45,177 nucleotides of DNA, taken from contig NZ_JAKILT010000044.1 of the NCBI RefSeq assembly GCF_023283535.1, positions 1 through 45,177 on the forward strand, read 5' to 3'. The position numbers were made by a program, and so were the translations under genes. This stretch comes from Shewanella sairae (GTDB lineage Bacteria > Pseudomonadota > Gammaproteobacteria > Enterobacterales > Shewanellaceae). The notes under the pieces were generated by a model. It did no database searches, was not told where the DNA came from, and was given only the letters and a program-made list of their open reading frames with translations. This document shows, piece by piece, positions 30,915 to 39,678 of this stretch. How positions within the stretch are numbered: position 1 is the first letter of the stretch; the number at the start of each line of letters is the position of its first letter.

Positions 30915-33083
30915 ATGAGAAAGTTACTTCCTATTGCTGCCGCTGTCGCTATTGCTCTAAATCCAGCGCTAGCCTTAGCCAACGATGCCGAAATTAATCA
31001 AGATGGTAATTCAAATACAGCACAAACAACCCAATCTGGTTCAGCTCAAAACGCAAAAACGACACAAGTTGGCAATAGTAATGGCGCCGCAGTTACCCAA
31101 ACTGGTGATACTCAAACTGCTGAAGTGAATCAAAATGGTAACGGTAATACAGTAACTGCTACTCAAGACGGGGTGGGTCACAACGCAACCGTTAATCAAA
31201 CTGGCGGAACAAACCAAGCAACAACATCTCAAGTTGATGCTGGCCACAAAGCAACGATTAACCAAAATGACAACGCTAACATCGCTAATGCTACTCAGTC
31301 TGGTACAGGGCAAGTAACAACAATCAATCAAGCAGGTTTTGCCAATACTGCAAGTGTCACCCAGTCTGATGCCAGTCAAACAGCAACAGTTACCCAAGCC
31401 GGAAATAACAACACAACCACTGCGACTCAATCAGGTGCAAATCAAACTGCAACTGTTGACCAAATTGGTTACGGAGCAGACTCTACTGTTACTCTAGTGC
31501 AGACAGGTCTAGGGCCTAATTCAGCGGCAATCACGCAAGATCATACTTACCGAACTAATGCTGAAGTGAGCCAAGACGGTGAGAGTAATACATCAACGGT
31601 TAACCAATTACATGTCAATGATAGTAGCGCTATCGTTAGTCAAACTGGCGACCTAAACACTGCAGACATTCGTCAGAACGGTTATGGCATTCATAATCCA
31701 GCTGGGGCAACAATTACTCAAATTGGCTCTAGTAACAACGCTTCTACGAACCAAGACACTTCTACCGACGCACTCACCACAGTAGCTCAAACAGGTGAAG
31801 GTAACTTTGCAGATGTAGATCAAACCAATGGTTCTGTAAACTCAAACATTTATGTTGAACAAACAACTGATAATGCGTCAGTAACGGCTTCGCAAAATAA
31901 TTCACGTGACTCACTAATTGATACTTTACAAAATAATGGCTCTGACTCGTCTATTGAAGCAAGTCAATCAAACGGTTCATTCAATAGTATTACTGCTGAA
32001 CAAACTGATAATACAGATCGCTCTACCGCTCTAATCAGCCAAGATGGCAGCAATAACAGCATGACTGTTTACCAAGAGCACGCTAAAGATTCAAACATCG
32101 ATGTGACCCAAGCTGGTAACGGCAACACAGGCTCTGTAAACCAAGAACATGTAAATGATAGCACCGCGTTTATCTCAGCAACGGGTGACAGCAACACGAC
32201 TGTGATCCGTCAATATGGGTTTGGCTGGCATGAACCTGCCTCTGCATCAATTACCTCTGCAGGTAACTTAAACGATGTCAATATCAACCAAGACACATCT
32301 TATATGGCTGAAGCGACAGTGACTCAAGATGGCAACAGCAATGTTGTTGATATTGACCAAGTGAATGAGTCAGATAACTCTAAAGTGACTGTAAAGCAGA
32401 TCGCCCTAAGTGAAGCTGGCAATGTTAAAGCACTGCAAGATGCGGCTGTAGACTCTGTAATATACGTTGAACAGTCAGCTGTTAATGGTTCGATTACAGA
32501 TATTGAGCAGAAAAACGGTTCTTCACTTTCTGCTTCAGTAAACCAAACAAACTCTACTGATGACAACACAACAATTAGCCAAGAGAATGGCTCGTTACTT
32601 TCTGCGTCAGTAACCCAAACAGGCTCTACTGGAAGCTACACAACAATAAACCAAAAAAATGGTTCTTCACTTACCGCCTCTGTTACTCAAACTGGGACAA
32701 CGGGTGGTTCAGCTACAGTTAATCAAGAAGGTATTGATTTAAATGCGACTGTAGCTCAACAAGGTGAAGCGAACGTTGCAGACGTAATGCAAACTAACAC
32801 GCTGAACATGGCTAATGTACAACAATTTGGTGAGTTTGGTGCTGCAGATATTGACCAAACAGGCTTTGATAACGATGCTTTCGTCAATCAACTTGGCGGT
32901 GCATATAACGAAGCAACAGTGCTACAAGTTGGTGATGAAAACACTGCAACAATTAACCAAGATGGATTTGGTACTGCAGTAGCACTTAACTCAGCTTCTA
33001 TCAGTCAATTCGGTACAGCTGATAATGCAACCATCACCCAAACTGGTGGTTACGGTAACATGGCGACTATCGTACAAAACTAA
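30915..33083 (+). CDS. Very large curlin-repeat (amyloid-type) secreted protein
   Basis: A 722-residue exported protein: signal peptide (LLPIAAAVAIALNPALALA) then curlin-associated repeats over almost the whole length, with the pattern N-Q-x-G-x-x-N-x-A-x-x-x-Q-[ST]-G (for example TINQAGFANTASVTQ). Classical curlins CsgA and CsgB are about 150 residues, so this is nearly five times longer. Nested duplications are visible: residues 225-303 and 404-482 align without gaps, and a 24-residue unit repeats three times at 532-603. The C-terminal part returns to the canonical repeat. Curlins polymerise into extracellular amyloid in biofilms and need the CsgG/E/F export system, which is not in this window. 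A strong terminator follows. Confidence 0.88.
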   Translation: MRKLLPIAAAVAIALNPALALANDAEINQDGNSNTAQTTQSGSAQNAKTTQVGNSNGAAVTQTGDTQTAEVNQNGNGNTVTATQDGVGHNATVNQTGGTNQATTSQVDAGHKATINQNDNANIANATQSGTGQVTTINQAGFANTASVTQSDASQTATVTQAGNNNTTTATQSGANQTATVDQIGYGADSTVTLVQTGLGPNSAAITQDHTYRTNAEVSQDGESNTSTVNQLHVNDSSAIVSQTGDLNTADIRQNGYGIHNPAGATITQIGSSNNASTNQDTSTDALTTVAQTGEGNFADVDQTNGSVNSNIYVEQTTDNASVTASQNNSRDSLIDTLQNNGSDSSIEASQSNGSFNSITAEQTDNTDRSTALISQDGSNNSMTVYQEHAKDSNIDVTQAGNGNTGSVNQEHVNDSTAFISATGDSNTTVIRQYGFGWHEPASASITSAGNLNDVNINQDTSYMAEATVTQDGNSNVVDIDQVNESDNSKVTVKQIALSEAGNVKALQDAAVDSVIYVEQSAVNGSITDIEQKNGSSLSASVNQTNSTDDNTTISQENGSLLSASVTQTGSTGSYTTINQKNGSSLTASVTQTGTTGGSATVNQEGIDLNATVAQQGEANVADVMQTNTLNMANVQQFGEFGAADIDQTGFDNDAFVNQLGGAYNEATVLQVGDENTATINQDGFGTAVALNSASISQFGTADNATITQTGGYGNMATIVQN
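32508..32723 (+). repeat. Three tandem 72-bp repeats inside the curlin gene
   Basis: Three 24-codon units beginning Q-[KE]-N-G-S lie head to tail (32508-32579, 32580-32651, 32652-32723) with most differences in the second half of each unit. They indicate recent unit expansion. Confidence 0.85.
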
Positions 33084-33107
33084 TTTAGTTTTACTACGAG
33101 TCAAATA

Positions 33108-33135
33108 AAAAGGGGAGCTATTCAGCTCCCCTTTT
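33108..33135. terminator. Bidirectional terminator between curlin gene and psuG
   Basis: A 12-bp stem AAAAGGGGAGCT / AGCTCCCCTTTT with a 4-nt loop, with A- and T-runs on either side so that it serves both convergent genes. Confidence 0.92.
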
Positions 33136-33156
33136 AAATTCAGACAAAAATCGCTT

Positions 33157-34071
33157 TTATTTTGCGTATTCAACCGCAATGTTAGCAGCCAATTTAGCGT
33201 TATTGAACACAAGCTCAATGTTTGCCGCTAAGCTAACGCCTTTAGTGGTTTCAGCCACTTTAGCCAATAAGAATGGCGTAGAAGCCTTACCGAAAATGCC
33301 TTTGCTGTCCATTTCTGCAACTGCGTCAGCAATCACTTGATCGATCATCGCACGATCTAACTGGTGCGCTTCAGGAATAGGGTTAGCAACTACGATGCCG
33401 CCTTTAAGATCCATATCCCACTTAGCTTTCATTGCTGCAGCAATTTGCGCTGGCGTATCAAGTTGATAATCAACACCAAACTCGCTCTCACGGGTGTAGA
33501 ATGCTGGTAGTGTGCTAGTTTGGTAACCAATAACGGGTACACCTTGAGTTTCTAGGTACTCTAGCGTTAAGCCGATATCTAGAATTGACTTAGCACCTGC
33601 ACAAACAACTGTTACATCAGTATTGGCTAGCTCTTGTAAGTCCGCTGAAATATCAAAAGTTTGTTGAGCACCGCGGTGAACACCACCAATACCGCCCGTT
33701 GCAAACACTTTAATACCCGCCATTTGCGCTAAAATCATGGTTGATGCAACAGTCGTTGCGCCATCAACACCTTTAGCAACAATAAATGGAATATCACGGC
33801 GGCTAGTCTTAATAACATCAAGACCAGCTTTACCTAAATATTCAATCTCTTCGTGAGTCATACCCACTTTTAAGCGACCTTTTAAGATTGCGATTGTTGC
33901 TGGTACTGCACCGTTGTCACGAATAATTTGTTCTACTTTAAGCGCCGTTTCTACGTTTTGCGGATATGGCATACCGTGAGAAATAATGGTCGATTCCAAT
34001 GCAACGACTGGCTTACCTGCTGCTAATGCTGCTGCAACTTCAGGATTAATATCTAGGTACTGCTCTAACAT
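33157..34071 (-). CDS. psuG: Pseudouridine-5'-phosphate glycosidase
   Basis: A 304-residue enzyme that cleaves the C-C bond of pseudouridine 5'-phosphate to uracil and ribose 5-phosphate. Hallmarks: VVALESTIISHGMPYPQN, RDIPFIVAKGVDGATTVASTM, FATGGIGGVHRGA, the AGAKSILDIGLTLE segment that I take to hold the catalytic lysine, and VVANPIPEAHQLD. Length matches Escherichia coli PsuG (312). Its ATG overlaps the 3' end of psuK by 7 nt, indicating translational coupling in a psuKG operon. Confidence 0.96.
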   Translation of the reverse strand: MLEQYLDINPEVAAALAAGKPVVALESTIISHGMPYPQNVETALKVEQIIRDNGAVPATIAILKGRLKVGMTHEEIEYLGKAGLDVIKTSRRDIPFIVAKGVDGATTVASTMILAQMAGIKVFATGGIGGVHRGAQQTFDISADLQELANTDVTVVCAGAKSILDIGLTLEYLETQGVPVIGYQTSTLPAFYTRESEFGVDYQLDTPAQIAAAMKAKWDMDLKGGIVVANPIPEAHQLDRAMIDQVIADAVAEMDSKGIFGKASTPFLLAKVAETTKGVSLAANIELVFNNAKLAANIAVEYAK

Positions 34072-35156
34072 AACGACTCCTTGATAACACGCTTAACGGT
34101 GATTTCTGACATATTAGGGTTGATTGTGGCTAAGTGAGACAAGGCAACAACCGCGGCTCCCATAGCAAATTTATTTGATTGTTCGGTATTCCATTCTTGG
34201 ATCCAGCCATGAGCTAAGCCCGCAAGATAAGCATCGCCTGCGCCATTTGCATTTACCATCGCAACTGGAATAGCGGGTACTAATGCCTGAGATCCATCAT
34301 CACTGTAAAACACACCATCACTTCCCAAGCTCAAGAAAATGCGCTTAACACCTTGCTTATGGAACCAGTTAGCAAGCTCAGGCAGTTCGTCATAATGACT
34401 GATACTGATCCCTGATAATTGCTCAGCTTCTTTTAAGTTTGGCTTTAGAGTGTGAATTGAACTTAGGAATGGTGCGATTTTTTTCGCTTTAGCACATGAC
34501 ACTGTGTCGACAAAAATAGGTCTGTCTGAGAAGTTACTTAAAATATATTCTAGTGATTCAGCAGAAAGGTTAGCATCGACGACTATCAGATCTGCTCGTC
34601 TTAATACTTCTTCATGGCTTCTAAGTACTGCAACGCTGAGTCTATCTAGAATGGCCATATCATTAATAGCAACATGCATATCGCTATCGCCATCAAGCAC
34701 AGACAAGTAGGTAGAGGTTGCAAACTCATCAAGGTGGATACAGGCTTTCATATCAATGCCAGCTTGTTGGCACTGGCTCATGATCATTTGTCCATAGGTG
34801 TCTTTACCTAATGCACTAATTAGATGGGTGTTAGAACCAAGGCGCGCTAAGTTCTCGGCGATATTACGGCCAACACCACCTGGAGAGCAGCTAACACTAC
34901 CAGGGTTTGAGTCACCAACCTGTAGGGTATTAAGGGGACGGCCAAGAATATCCATATTGGCACCACCGATCACGATGGCATAGCGAGATTCGGCTAGGAT
35001 ATAACCTTTACCTTTAATCACGCCTTTATGGGTCAAATTCATTATATGTCCAGCCACAGCTGAACGACTAATGCCTAGCTGATCTGCAATACTTTGCTGA
35101 GGGATCAGTGGGTCTTGTTTAAGTAGTGATAGTATCTCGAGTTCGCGTTCTGTCAT
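34065..35156 (-). CDS. psuK: Pseudouridine kinase with N-terminal winged helix
   Basis: A 363-residue protein from ATG 35156 (a longer reading to 35186 uses TTG and has no support). Residues 1-50 form a winged helix-turn-helix (ERELEILSLLKQDPLI, SIADQLGISRSAVAGHIMNL). The rest is a PfkB-family sugar/nucleoside kinase: GGANMDILG, CSPGGVGRNIAENLARLG, and the C-terminal NANGAGDAYLAGLAHGW with the catalytic Asp. It phosphorylates pseudouridine to make the PsuG substrate. The fused DNA-binding domain suggests that the kinase also regulates its own operon; a palindrome lies just upstream (35179-35198). Confidence 0.92.
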   Translation of the reverse strand: MTERELEILSLLKQDPLIPQQSIADQLGISRSAVAGHIMNLTHKGVIKGKGYILAESRYAIVIGGANMDILGRPLNTLQVGDSNPGSVSCSPGGVGRNIAENLARLGSNTHLISALGKDTYGQMIMSQCQQAGIDMKACIHLDEFATSTYLSVLDGDSDMHVAINDMAILDRLSVAVLRSHEEVLRRADLIVVDANLSAESLEYILSNFSDRPIFVDTVSCAKAKKIAPFLSSIHTLKPNLKEAEQLSGISISHYDELPELANWFHKQGVKRIFLSLGSDGVFYSDDGSQALVPAIPVAMVNANGAGDAYLAGLAHGWIQEWNTEQSNKFAMGAAVVALSHLATINPNMSEITVKRVIKESLC

Positions 35157-35501
35157 TATTATTATCCAGTCGACACGGCCAAACAAACATTTGTTTGGAT
35201 ACCAAACTTTAGTTTAAACTTGACGCAAGAGTATGCTTATTAGATTAAATATTCAAGAGAAACTGATTAAAAAGAGAGAATTTGTGAGCAAGACTAGAAT
35301 TTAATTGCGCTCATCATTCAAATAAAAAGCACTGATAAAGCAGAAAATCACCACGACTGAATAGTAGTGAACGAAAGAGATTGTCAGTAAAATATTCTAG
35401 CGGTAATACAGGGGAAAGCGGATACCCATACCATATTGGCCATGGGTATCCATCAATCATGACTATTGAGAACTACTCGATATTAGTCATGATTGTTTAA
35501 G
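35157..35501. other. Intergenic region between the antiporter and psuK
   Basis: About 345 bp without a gene. It holds the psuK operator-like palindrome at its left, and at its right two adjacent inverted repeats downstream of the antiporter: GATACCCAT/ATGGGTATC (35421-35429, 35442-35450) and an 11-bp perfect pair AATCATGACTA/TAGTCATGATT (35455-35465, 35484-35494) with a smaller nested stem in its loop. These probably end the decarboxylase-antiporter transcript, although no U-run is seen. Confidence 0.5.
35179..35198. promoter_or_regulatory. Palindromic operator-like site upstream of psuK
   Basis: CCAAACAAA and TTTGTTTGG form a perfect 9-bp inverted repeat with a 2-bp spacer, 23 nt upstream of the psuK ATG. 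A third CCAAAC half-site lies at 35202-35207. It is a natural target for the winged helix of PsuK. Confidence 0.6.
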
Positions 35502-37247
35502 TTAAATCACCATAGTTAAGTAACCCAGTACCAGCACGATCATCGACGTCAGTGCATAAGGGACAGGGTAGCCGACCGCTGGCATGTCACTTTGACAAAC
35601 ATCTTGCGCACCTTTCATTGCTGGAGTGCTATTACGCCCGCCAGCACATGCACCCGCCAATATAGCCGGATTCATCTTGCGGAAATACAAGCCATATATC
35701 CAAGCTAACAAAGGAGGAACAAGTGCAGCCGTTAACCCTAGCGCCGCTATTTTTATCACTACAATGCCTTGGAATGAAGCTAAGATTTTAGGCCCCACAG
35801 TGGCTGCAAGTACTGCAACAAAGAGACTTAAACCAATGTCTTGTAGAAAGCTTCTTGCCCCCTCACTCATGGGGCCACCAAAGGTTGGGTTACGCGTTCT
35901 TAAGAAAGAGAAAATAATACCGGTTAGCATACAGCCTGCCGACGTACCTAATGCAAAAGGAATACCGCCTAAAGTGACACTAAAGTGGCCGCATATATAA
36001 CCAATCAATAGTGACAGTGCCAGATAGAATGTTTCGGTTAATGTGCTTTCCACAATCGGTGTGCTATTTAACTTTTTAGCCACTTGTTGCACGCACCAGT
36101 CAGATCCTGCAACGCGCAGCACATCGCCTACTTCGACTACGGCTTGCCCGGTCACAGGTAACTGATGCCCTTGACGAAATAAGGCTTTAATGTAAACACC
36201 AAAACCCACTTTTTCACTGATTTCATTAATACTTTTACCGCTGAAATCCGATTTACCAAGATGGATATCAGCCACTTCAATATCGACATTTCGCGCCCTA
36301 GGCTCATCCACTTCTTCGCCAACAAAAGCCGCATCGTCAATCAAAACATGATAATCGCCCCGCATACCAATCACATCCCCCAACTGCAGTTTAGGGTTGT
36401 CAGCCGCATCAAAAACATCATCACCGCGCACGACTTTTAAGATAGCGGTATGAGGAAAACGCTGAAATAGTGATTCAATGCTCTGACCTACTAGCTCTTG
36501 ATGCTCGACTTTGTAAGCCCTAATGTCTAAAGGCAATACACCAATATTTGAAAAACCATTAGTACTTGGAAGTGCTTCAATGTCATCACCCACGCCAAAC
36601 TCTGCCTCAGCGTCTTTACCCGCTTTAACCGGGTCAATGCCAAACATTGCAGGTAAATACTTAATTAATAAAATAATAAATACACTAGATAAAATGTAAC
36701 TAATGGCATAGCCCGCGGCAATATTTGCGCTAACTTGATCTAGGGTCATGCCTGCAGGTGCTTTAAATGCGCCTGAGGATATTGCCGATTGTGCAACGCC
36801 CATTACCGCTGTTACCGTGTAGCTTCCCGATATAATTCCAGCAGCATAGCCCGGTGCTAAGTCGAGTAATTTCGCACCAAAATACACGATAAGAAAATTA
36901 CTAAATACAACAATTAAACCAATAACGACAAAATCCAACCCGCCTCTTGCCAGGCCAGAGAAAAACTGCGGACCGACTTTCATGCCAATTGCATACATAA
37001 ACATCATCAGGAAAATATCAGATACCAACCCAGGCTCTTCAATCTTAAGACCATAAACAGAGAAAGCGGTTAACGCGATAGCCACACCAGCCACTAGCGT
37101 TCCAGCGGTGGAGCCTAAAGATATTCCTTTGATTGATACCTTTCCAAGCGGGTAACCAATCGCAATGGCTAAAAACAAAAATACAAAGGGGTTATGAGCA
37201 ATGTAACCAAATACAAAACCAAAAAATTCAGAAATATTCATCATCAT
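35502..37247 (-). CDS. AspT/YidE-type amino acid antiporter with two TrkA-C domains
   Basis: A 581-residue membrane antiporter of the aspartate:alanine exchanger (AAEx) family. Two membrane halves of about five helices each (residues about 10-200 and 395-580) flank a cytoplasmic part with two TrkA-C (RCK_C) domains: VEHQELVGQSIESLF to LGDVIGMRGD, and DFSGKSINEISEK to VEVGDVLRVAGSD. Conserved SGSYTVTAVMGVA and ACAGGRNSTPAMKGAQ are family marks. Three ATG codons in a row make the exact start uncertain by two residues. It follows the glutamate decarboxylase gene by 54 nt, so it probably exchanges glutamate for GABA, replacing the unrelated GadC. That substrate is inferred from context only. Confidence 0.88.
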   Translation of the reverse strand: MMMNISEFFGFVFGYIAHNPFVFLFLAIAIGYPLGKVSIKGISLGSTAGTLVAGVAIALTAFSVYGLKIEEPGLVSDIFLMMFMYAIGMKVGPQFFSGLARGGLDFVVIGLIVVFSNFLIVYFGAKLLDLAPGYAAGIISGSYTVTAVMGVAQSAISSGAFKAPAGMTLDQVSANIAAGYAISYILSSVFIILLIKYLPAMFGIDPVKAGKDAEAEFGVGDDIEALPSTNGFSNIGVLPLDIRAYKVEHQELVGQSIESLFQRFPHTAILKVVRGDDVFDAADNPKLQLGDVIGMRGDYHVLIDDAAFVGEEVDEPRARNVDIEVADIHLGKSDFSGKSINEISEKVGFGVYIKALFRQGHQLPVTGQAVVEVGDVLRVAGSDWCVQQVAKKLNSTPIVESTLTETFYLALSLLIGYICGHFSVTLGGIPFALGTSAGCMLTGIIFSFLRTRNPTFGGPMSEGARSFLQDIGLSLFVAVLAATVGPKILASFQGIVVIKIAALGLTAALVPPLLAWIYGLYFRKMNPAILAGACAGGRNSTPAMKGAQDVCQSDMPAVGYPVPYALTSMIVLVLGYLTMVI

Positions 37248-37268
37248 GTCTCAAACTAAGTTGATAAA

Positions 37269-37296
37269 AAAAGGCCACCTATAAAGATGGCCTTTT
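37269..37296 (-). terminator. Terminator between gadB and the antiporter gene
   Basis: On the minus strand AAAAGGCCATC and GGTGGCCTTTT form an 11-bp stem (one G-U) with a 6-nt loop and a run of T, inside the 54-nt gap. It should reduce, not abolish, read-through to the antiporter. Confidence 0.8.
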
Positions 37297-37301
37297 ACCC
37301 A

Positions 37302-38696
37302 TTAACCGTGATTAAAACCTGAAGACTCTTTTGAATCACTACCATGTGAAACCGGATGTTCAGCGAAAAAGTCGACACAGTGCTTTAAGTCGGCAACCAA
37401 TAAATCAGCTTGGTCACGACTAAAGCCGTGGCGTACCAAAATACGCATTATCACTAAATCCTCCCTTTTAGGTGGCATTGCATAAGCTGCAATTTGCCAG
37501 CCTCGTGAGCGGATGCGATCAGAGAGGTCAAATAAGTTAAACCCAGGATCAACGCCCTCTTTCAATGACCAGCTCATAGCGGGGATCCCACCATGTCCAT
37601 CATAAATAATGTCGAACATGCCCAGCTTTTCTATCTCACTTGAAAGGTACTGCGCTGTGTCATAGCAGGCTTGATGGATCTTTCTGTAGCCCTCTTTACC
37701 TAAGCGTAAAAAGTTGTAGTACTGTGCAACAATTTGGCCACCTGGACGAGAAAAGTTCAGTGCAAATGTTGGCATATTGCCGCCTAAATAATTCACATTG
37801 AAAATCAAATCTTCATCTAACGCAGCAGCATCTCGCCAAATAACCCAACCCACACCCAGAGGGCTTAAACCAAATTTATGCCCAGATGCGTTAATGGATT
37901 TCACTCGCGGCAATGAAAAGTCCCATTCCAGTTCTGGTTGGCAAAATGGCGCTAAAAAACCACCACTAGCGGCATCAACATGGATAGGGATATCCAGACC
38001 AGTGTCTTGCTCAAGTTTATCAAGTGCTTCATGTACCGCTTTTACAGGCTCGTATTGACAGGTAAATGTCACCCCTAAAGTGGGTACCACACCAATGGTG
38101 TTTTCATCACAGCGCTTAATGACTTCTTCAGCATTCATTATTAAGCGATCCCCTTCCATCGGGATCTCGCGTAACTCAATATCCCAGTATCGAGCAAACT
38201 TATGCCAACATACCTGTACTGGACCACAGACCATGTTAGGTTTATCCGTCGGTTTTCCCAGTGCTTTCATCTTCTTGCGCCAAGCCCATTTCAGCGCCAT
38301 GCCGCCAAGCATAGCCGCCTCGCTTGAGCCTGTGGTAGAGCAACCTAAGGTATTTTCAGCATCAGGAGAGTTCCATAGATCTGCAAGCATATGCACACAA
38401 CGGGCTTCAAGCTCTGCAGTCTGGGGATACTCATCCTTGTCAATCATGTTCTTGTCGATACATTCGTCCATTAATTTATGGACTTCTTCTTCAACCCAAG
38501 TTTGACAAAAAGTAGCAAGGTTTTGGCGTGAATTGCCGTCCATCATGAGCTCGTCATGGACAATTTGGTAAGCATGGCGCGGATTATTTTCTTGCTCAGG
38601 CATTTTATATTTGGGCATAGATAGCGCTAAATCTGTCGATGAGTAAATATCATCTAGCAGGTCGTCTCGCACAGAATCTTTCGCATGAAGAGGCAT
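37302..38696 (-). CDS. gadB: Glutamate decarboxylase (PLP-dependent)
   Basis: A 464-residue PLP enzyme that converts glutamate to GABA and CO2, consuming a cytoplasmic proton. It is very close to Escherichia coli GadA/GadB (466): [56 protein letters not shown], and [11 protein letters not shown] with the PLP lysine Lys274. The C-terminus ends in FNHG with His463, matching the His465 that closes the active site at neutral pH in GadB, so pH-dependent autoinhibition is probably kept. It heads an operon with the AspT-like antiporter, together a likely acid-resistance system. About 330 bp of AT-rich DNA precede it. Confidence 0.95.
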   Translation of the reverse strand: MPLHAKDSVRDDLLDDIYSSTDLALSMPKYKMPEQENNPRHAYQIVHDELMMDGNSRQNLATFCQTWVEEEVHKLMDECIDKNMIDKDEYPQTAELEARCVHMLADLWNSPDAENTLGCSTTGSSEAAMLGGMALKWAWRKKMKALGKPTDKPNMVCGPVQVCWHKFARYWDIELREIPMEGDRLIMNAEEVIKRCDENTIGVVPTLGVTFTCQYEPVKAVHEALDKLEQDTGLDIPIHVDAASGGFLAPFCQPELEWDFSLPRVKSINASGHKFGLSPLGVGWVIWRDAAALDEDLIFNVNYLGGNMPTFALNFSRPGGQIVAQYYNFLRLGKEGYRKIHQACYDTAQYLSSEIEKLGMFDIIYDGHGGIPAMSWSLKEGVDPGFNLFDLSDRIRSRGWQIAAYAMPPKREDLVIMRILVRHGFSRDQADLLVADLKHCVDFFAEHPVSHGSDSKESSGFNHG

Positions 38697-39078
38697 TATA
38701 TTTTACTCCAATGAAATAAATAGAATTTCCTACTCGCTGGTGATAAACAGCTGACACATTCAACATATAACTTTGTTTTAGGTGCGACAAGACAAAAAGC
38801 AAAATAACAAGAATAAAAAACCAATAGGTAAACATTGTAAAGATGTAAATATTAACAACAAGATACCCAGCAGTTATTAAAACTAGCACAAGAGAAGGGG
38901 AGCTAGCATATAACGCGCCACAATCGTTATAAGCTGCCAGTGAGCACCAAGCACTTTCAAATTCCCTTGCCCTCTCGATTAACAGTTTTATTTTGATAAT
39001 CAATCAAGCAAAAGCCAGTTTATTATGAATAAGGCACAACTTAATATAGCTGCATCGACACAATCTAGGAGCTCAAAC
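38697..39078. other. Divergent promoter region upstream of gadB
   Basis: About 380 bp holding the promoters of gadB and the ABM gene. A 117-codon frame on the minus strand (38650-39003) overlaps the gadB start and is not supported. AT-rich tracts are seen; no operator is recognised. Confidence 0.4.
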
Positions 39079-39369
39079 ATGGCTAAATTAACAATTGTCG
39101 CGAACATCATTGCTAACGAAGACAGTGTGGAACAAGTGAAAGCAGAACTGATCAAGCTAATTGACATTACTCGTACAGAAGCGGGATGTATCCAGTATGA
39201 TTTACACCAAGATAATGAAAATCCTGCACATTTTGTCTTTTTTGAAAATTGGTCCTCTAGAGAACTCTGGCAAGACCATATGCGGGCACAGCATTTAGCT
39301 GACTATCAAGCAGCGACGAAAGGCGCGGTGGCTAGTTTTACTGTGAATGAAATGACTCGAATAGGCTAA
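39079..39369 (+). CDS. Antibiotic biosynthesis monooxygenase (YgiN-like) domain protein
   Basis: A 96-residue single-domain dimeric alpha/beta-barrel protein; the ATG at 39079 has GGAG 8 nt upstream, so I prefer it over 39025. Family marks are ARTEAGCIQYDLHQDNEN-type strand-turn (here TRTEAGCIQYDLHQD), FVFFENWSSRELWQDHM and HLADYQAATKG. Relatives include YgiN quinol monooxygenase and LsrG. The substrate is unknown. It is divergent from gadB and monocistronic. Confidence 0.85.
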   Translation: MAKLTIVANIIANEDSVEQVKAELIKLIDITRTEAGCIQYDLHQDNENPAHFVFFENWSSRELWQDHMRAQHLADYQAATKGAVASFTVNEMTRIG

Positions 39370-39408
39370 TTAAGCAGAAAAATATTAACAGGGTGCGTAT
39401 ACCAAAGT

Positions 39409-39458
39409 AGCTAAGCAGCAGTAGCTAATTTGTAATAGCTAAGTTTTAGCAGCTAAGC
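39409..39458. repeat. Cluster of short AGCTAA direct repeats
   Basis: AGCTAA occurs four times within 50 bp, three of them as TAGCTAA, at irregular spacing between the ABM and AbrB-like genes. It may be simple sequence decay rather than a site. Confidence 0.5.
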
Positions 39459-39471
39459 CAATGTCGCTTGG

Positions 39472-39678
39472 TTACGCATCTTCTTCATGCATAAAATCTT
39501 CAATCATTGTCATCTGCTCAGCAAGCTTATCTTCAATTGTGACTAAACGATAACTGCCGTGGGGCATTTTTTCTAGGCTGATGCGGTCACCAGCCTGCAC
39601 GTGTAATTGTTCTACAATTTCACTTGGTAACCTTAACCCTAAACCTTCGCCAATCGCTTCAACTTTGATCTCAGCCAT
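39472..39678 (-). CDS. AbrB/MazE-like DNA-binding protein
   Basis: A 68-residue swapped-hairpin AbrB/MazE/SpoVT protein. ATG 39678 (MAEIKVEAIGE) has GGAG 7 nt upstream; an in-frame ATG two codons before also exists. The conserved core is GLGLRLPSEIVEQLHVQAGDRISLE, with the usual GD turn. Such proteins are often antitoxins that bind DNA with one end and a toxin with the acidic C-terminus (here EDFMHEEDA). No toxin gene lies next to it on either side, so it is an orphan or a chromosomal regulator. Confidence 0.8.
   Translation of the reverse strand: MAEIKVEAIGEGLGLRLPSEIVEQLHVQAGDRISLEKMPHGSYRLVTIEDKLAEQMTMIEDFMHEEDA

Noticed and set aside
30915..33083. Curlin repeats as a possible CRISPR or tandem DNA array
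   Set aside because: The repetition follows the codon frame with the curlin Q-x-G-x-x-N pattern and varies as protein repeats do; there are no spacers of uniform length.
38650..39003. 117-codon minus-strand frame
   Set aside because: It overlaps the start of gadB in another frame and has no ribosome site or recognised domain.
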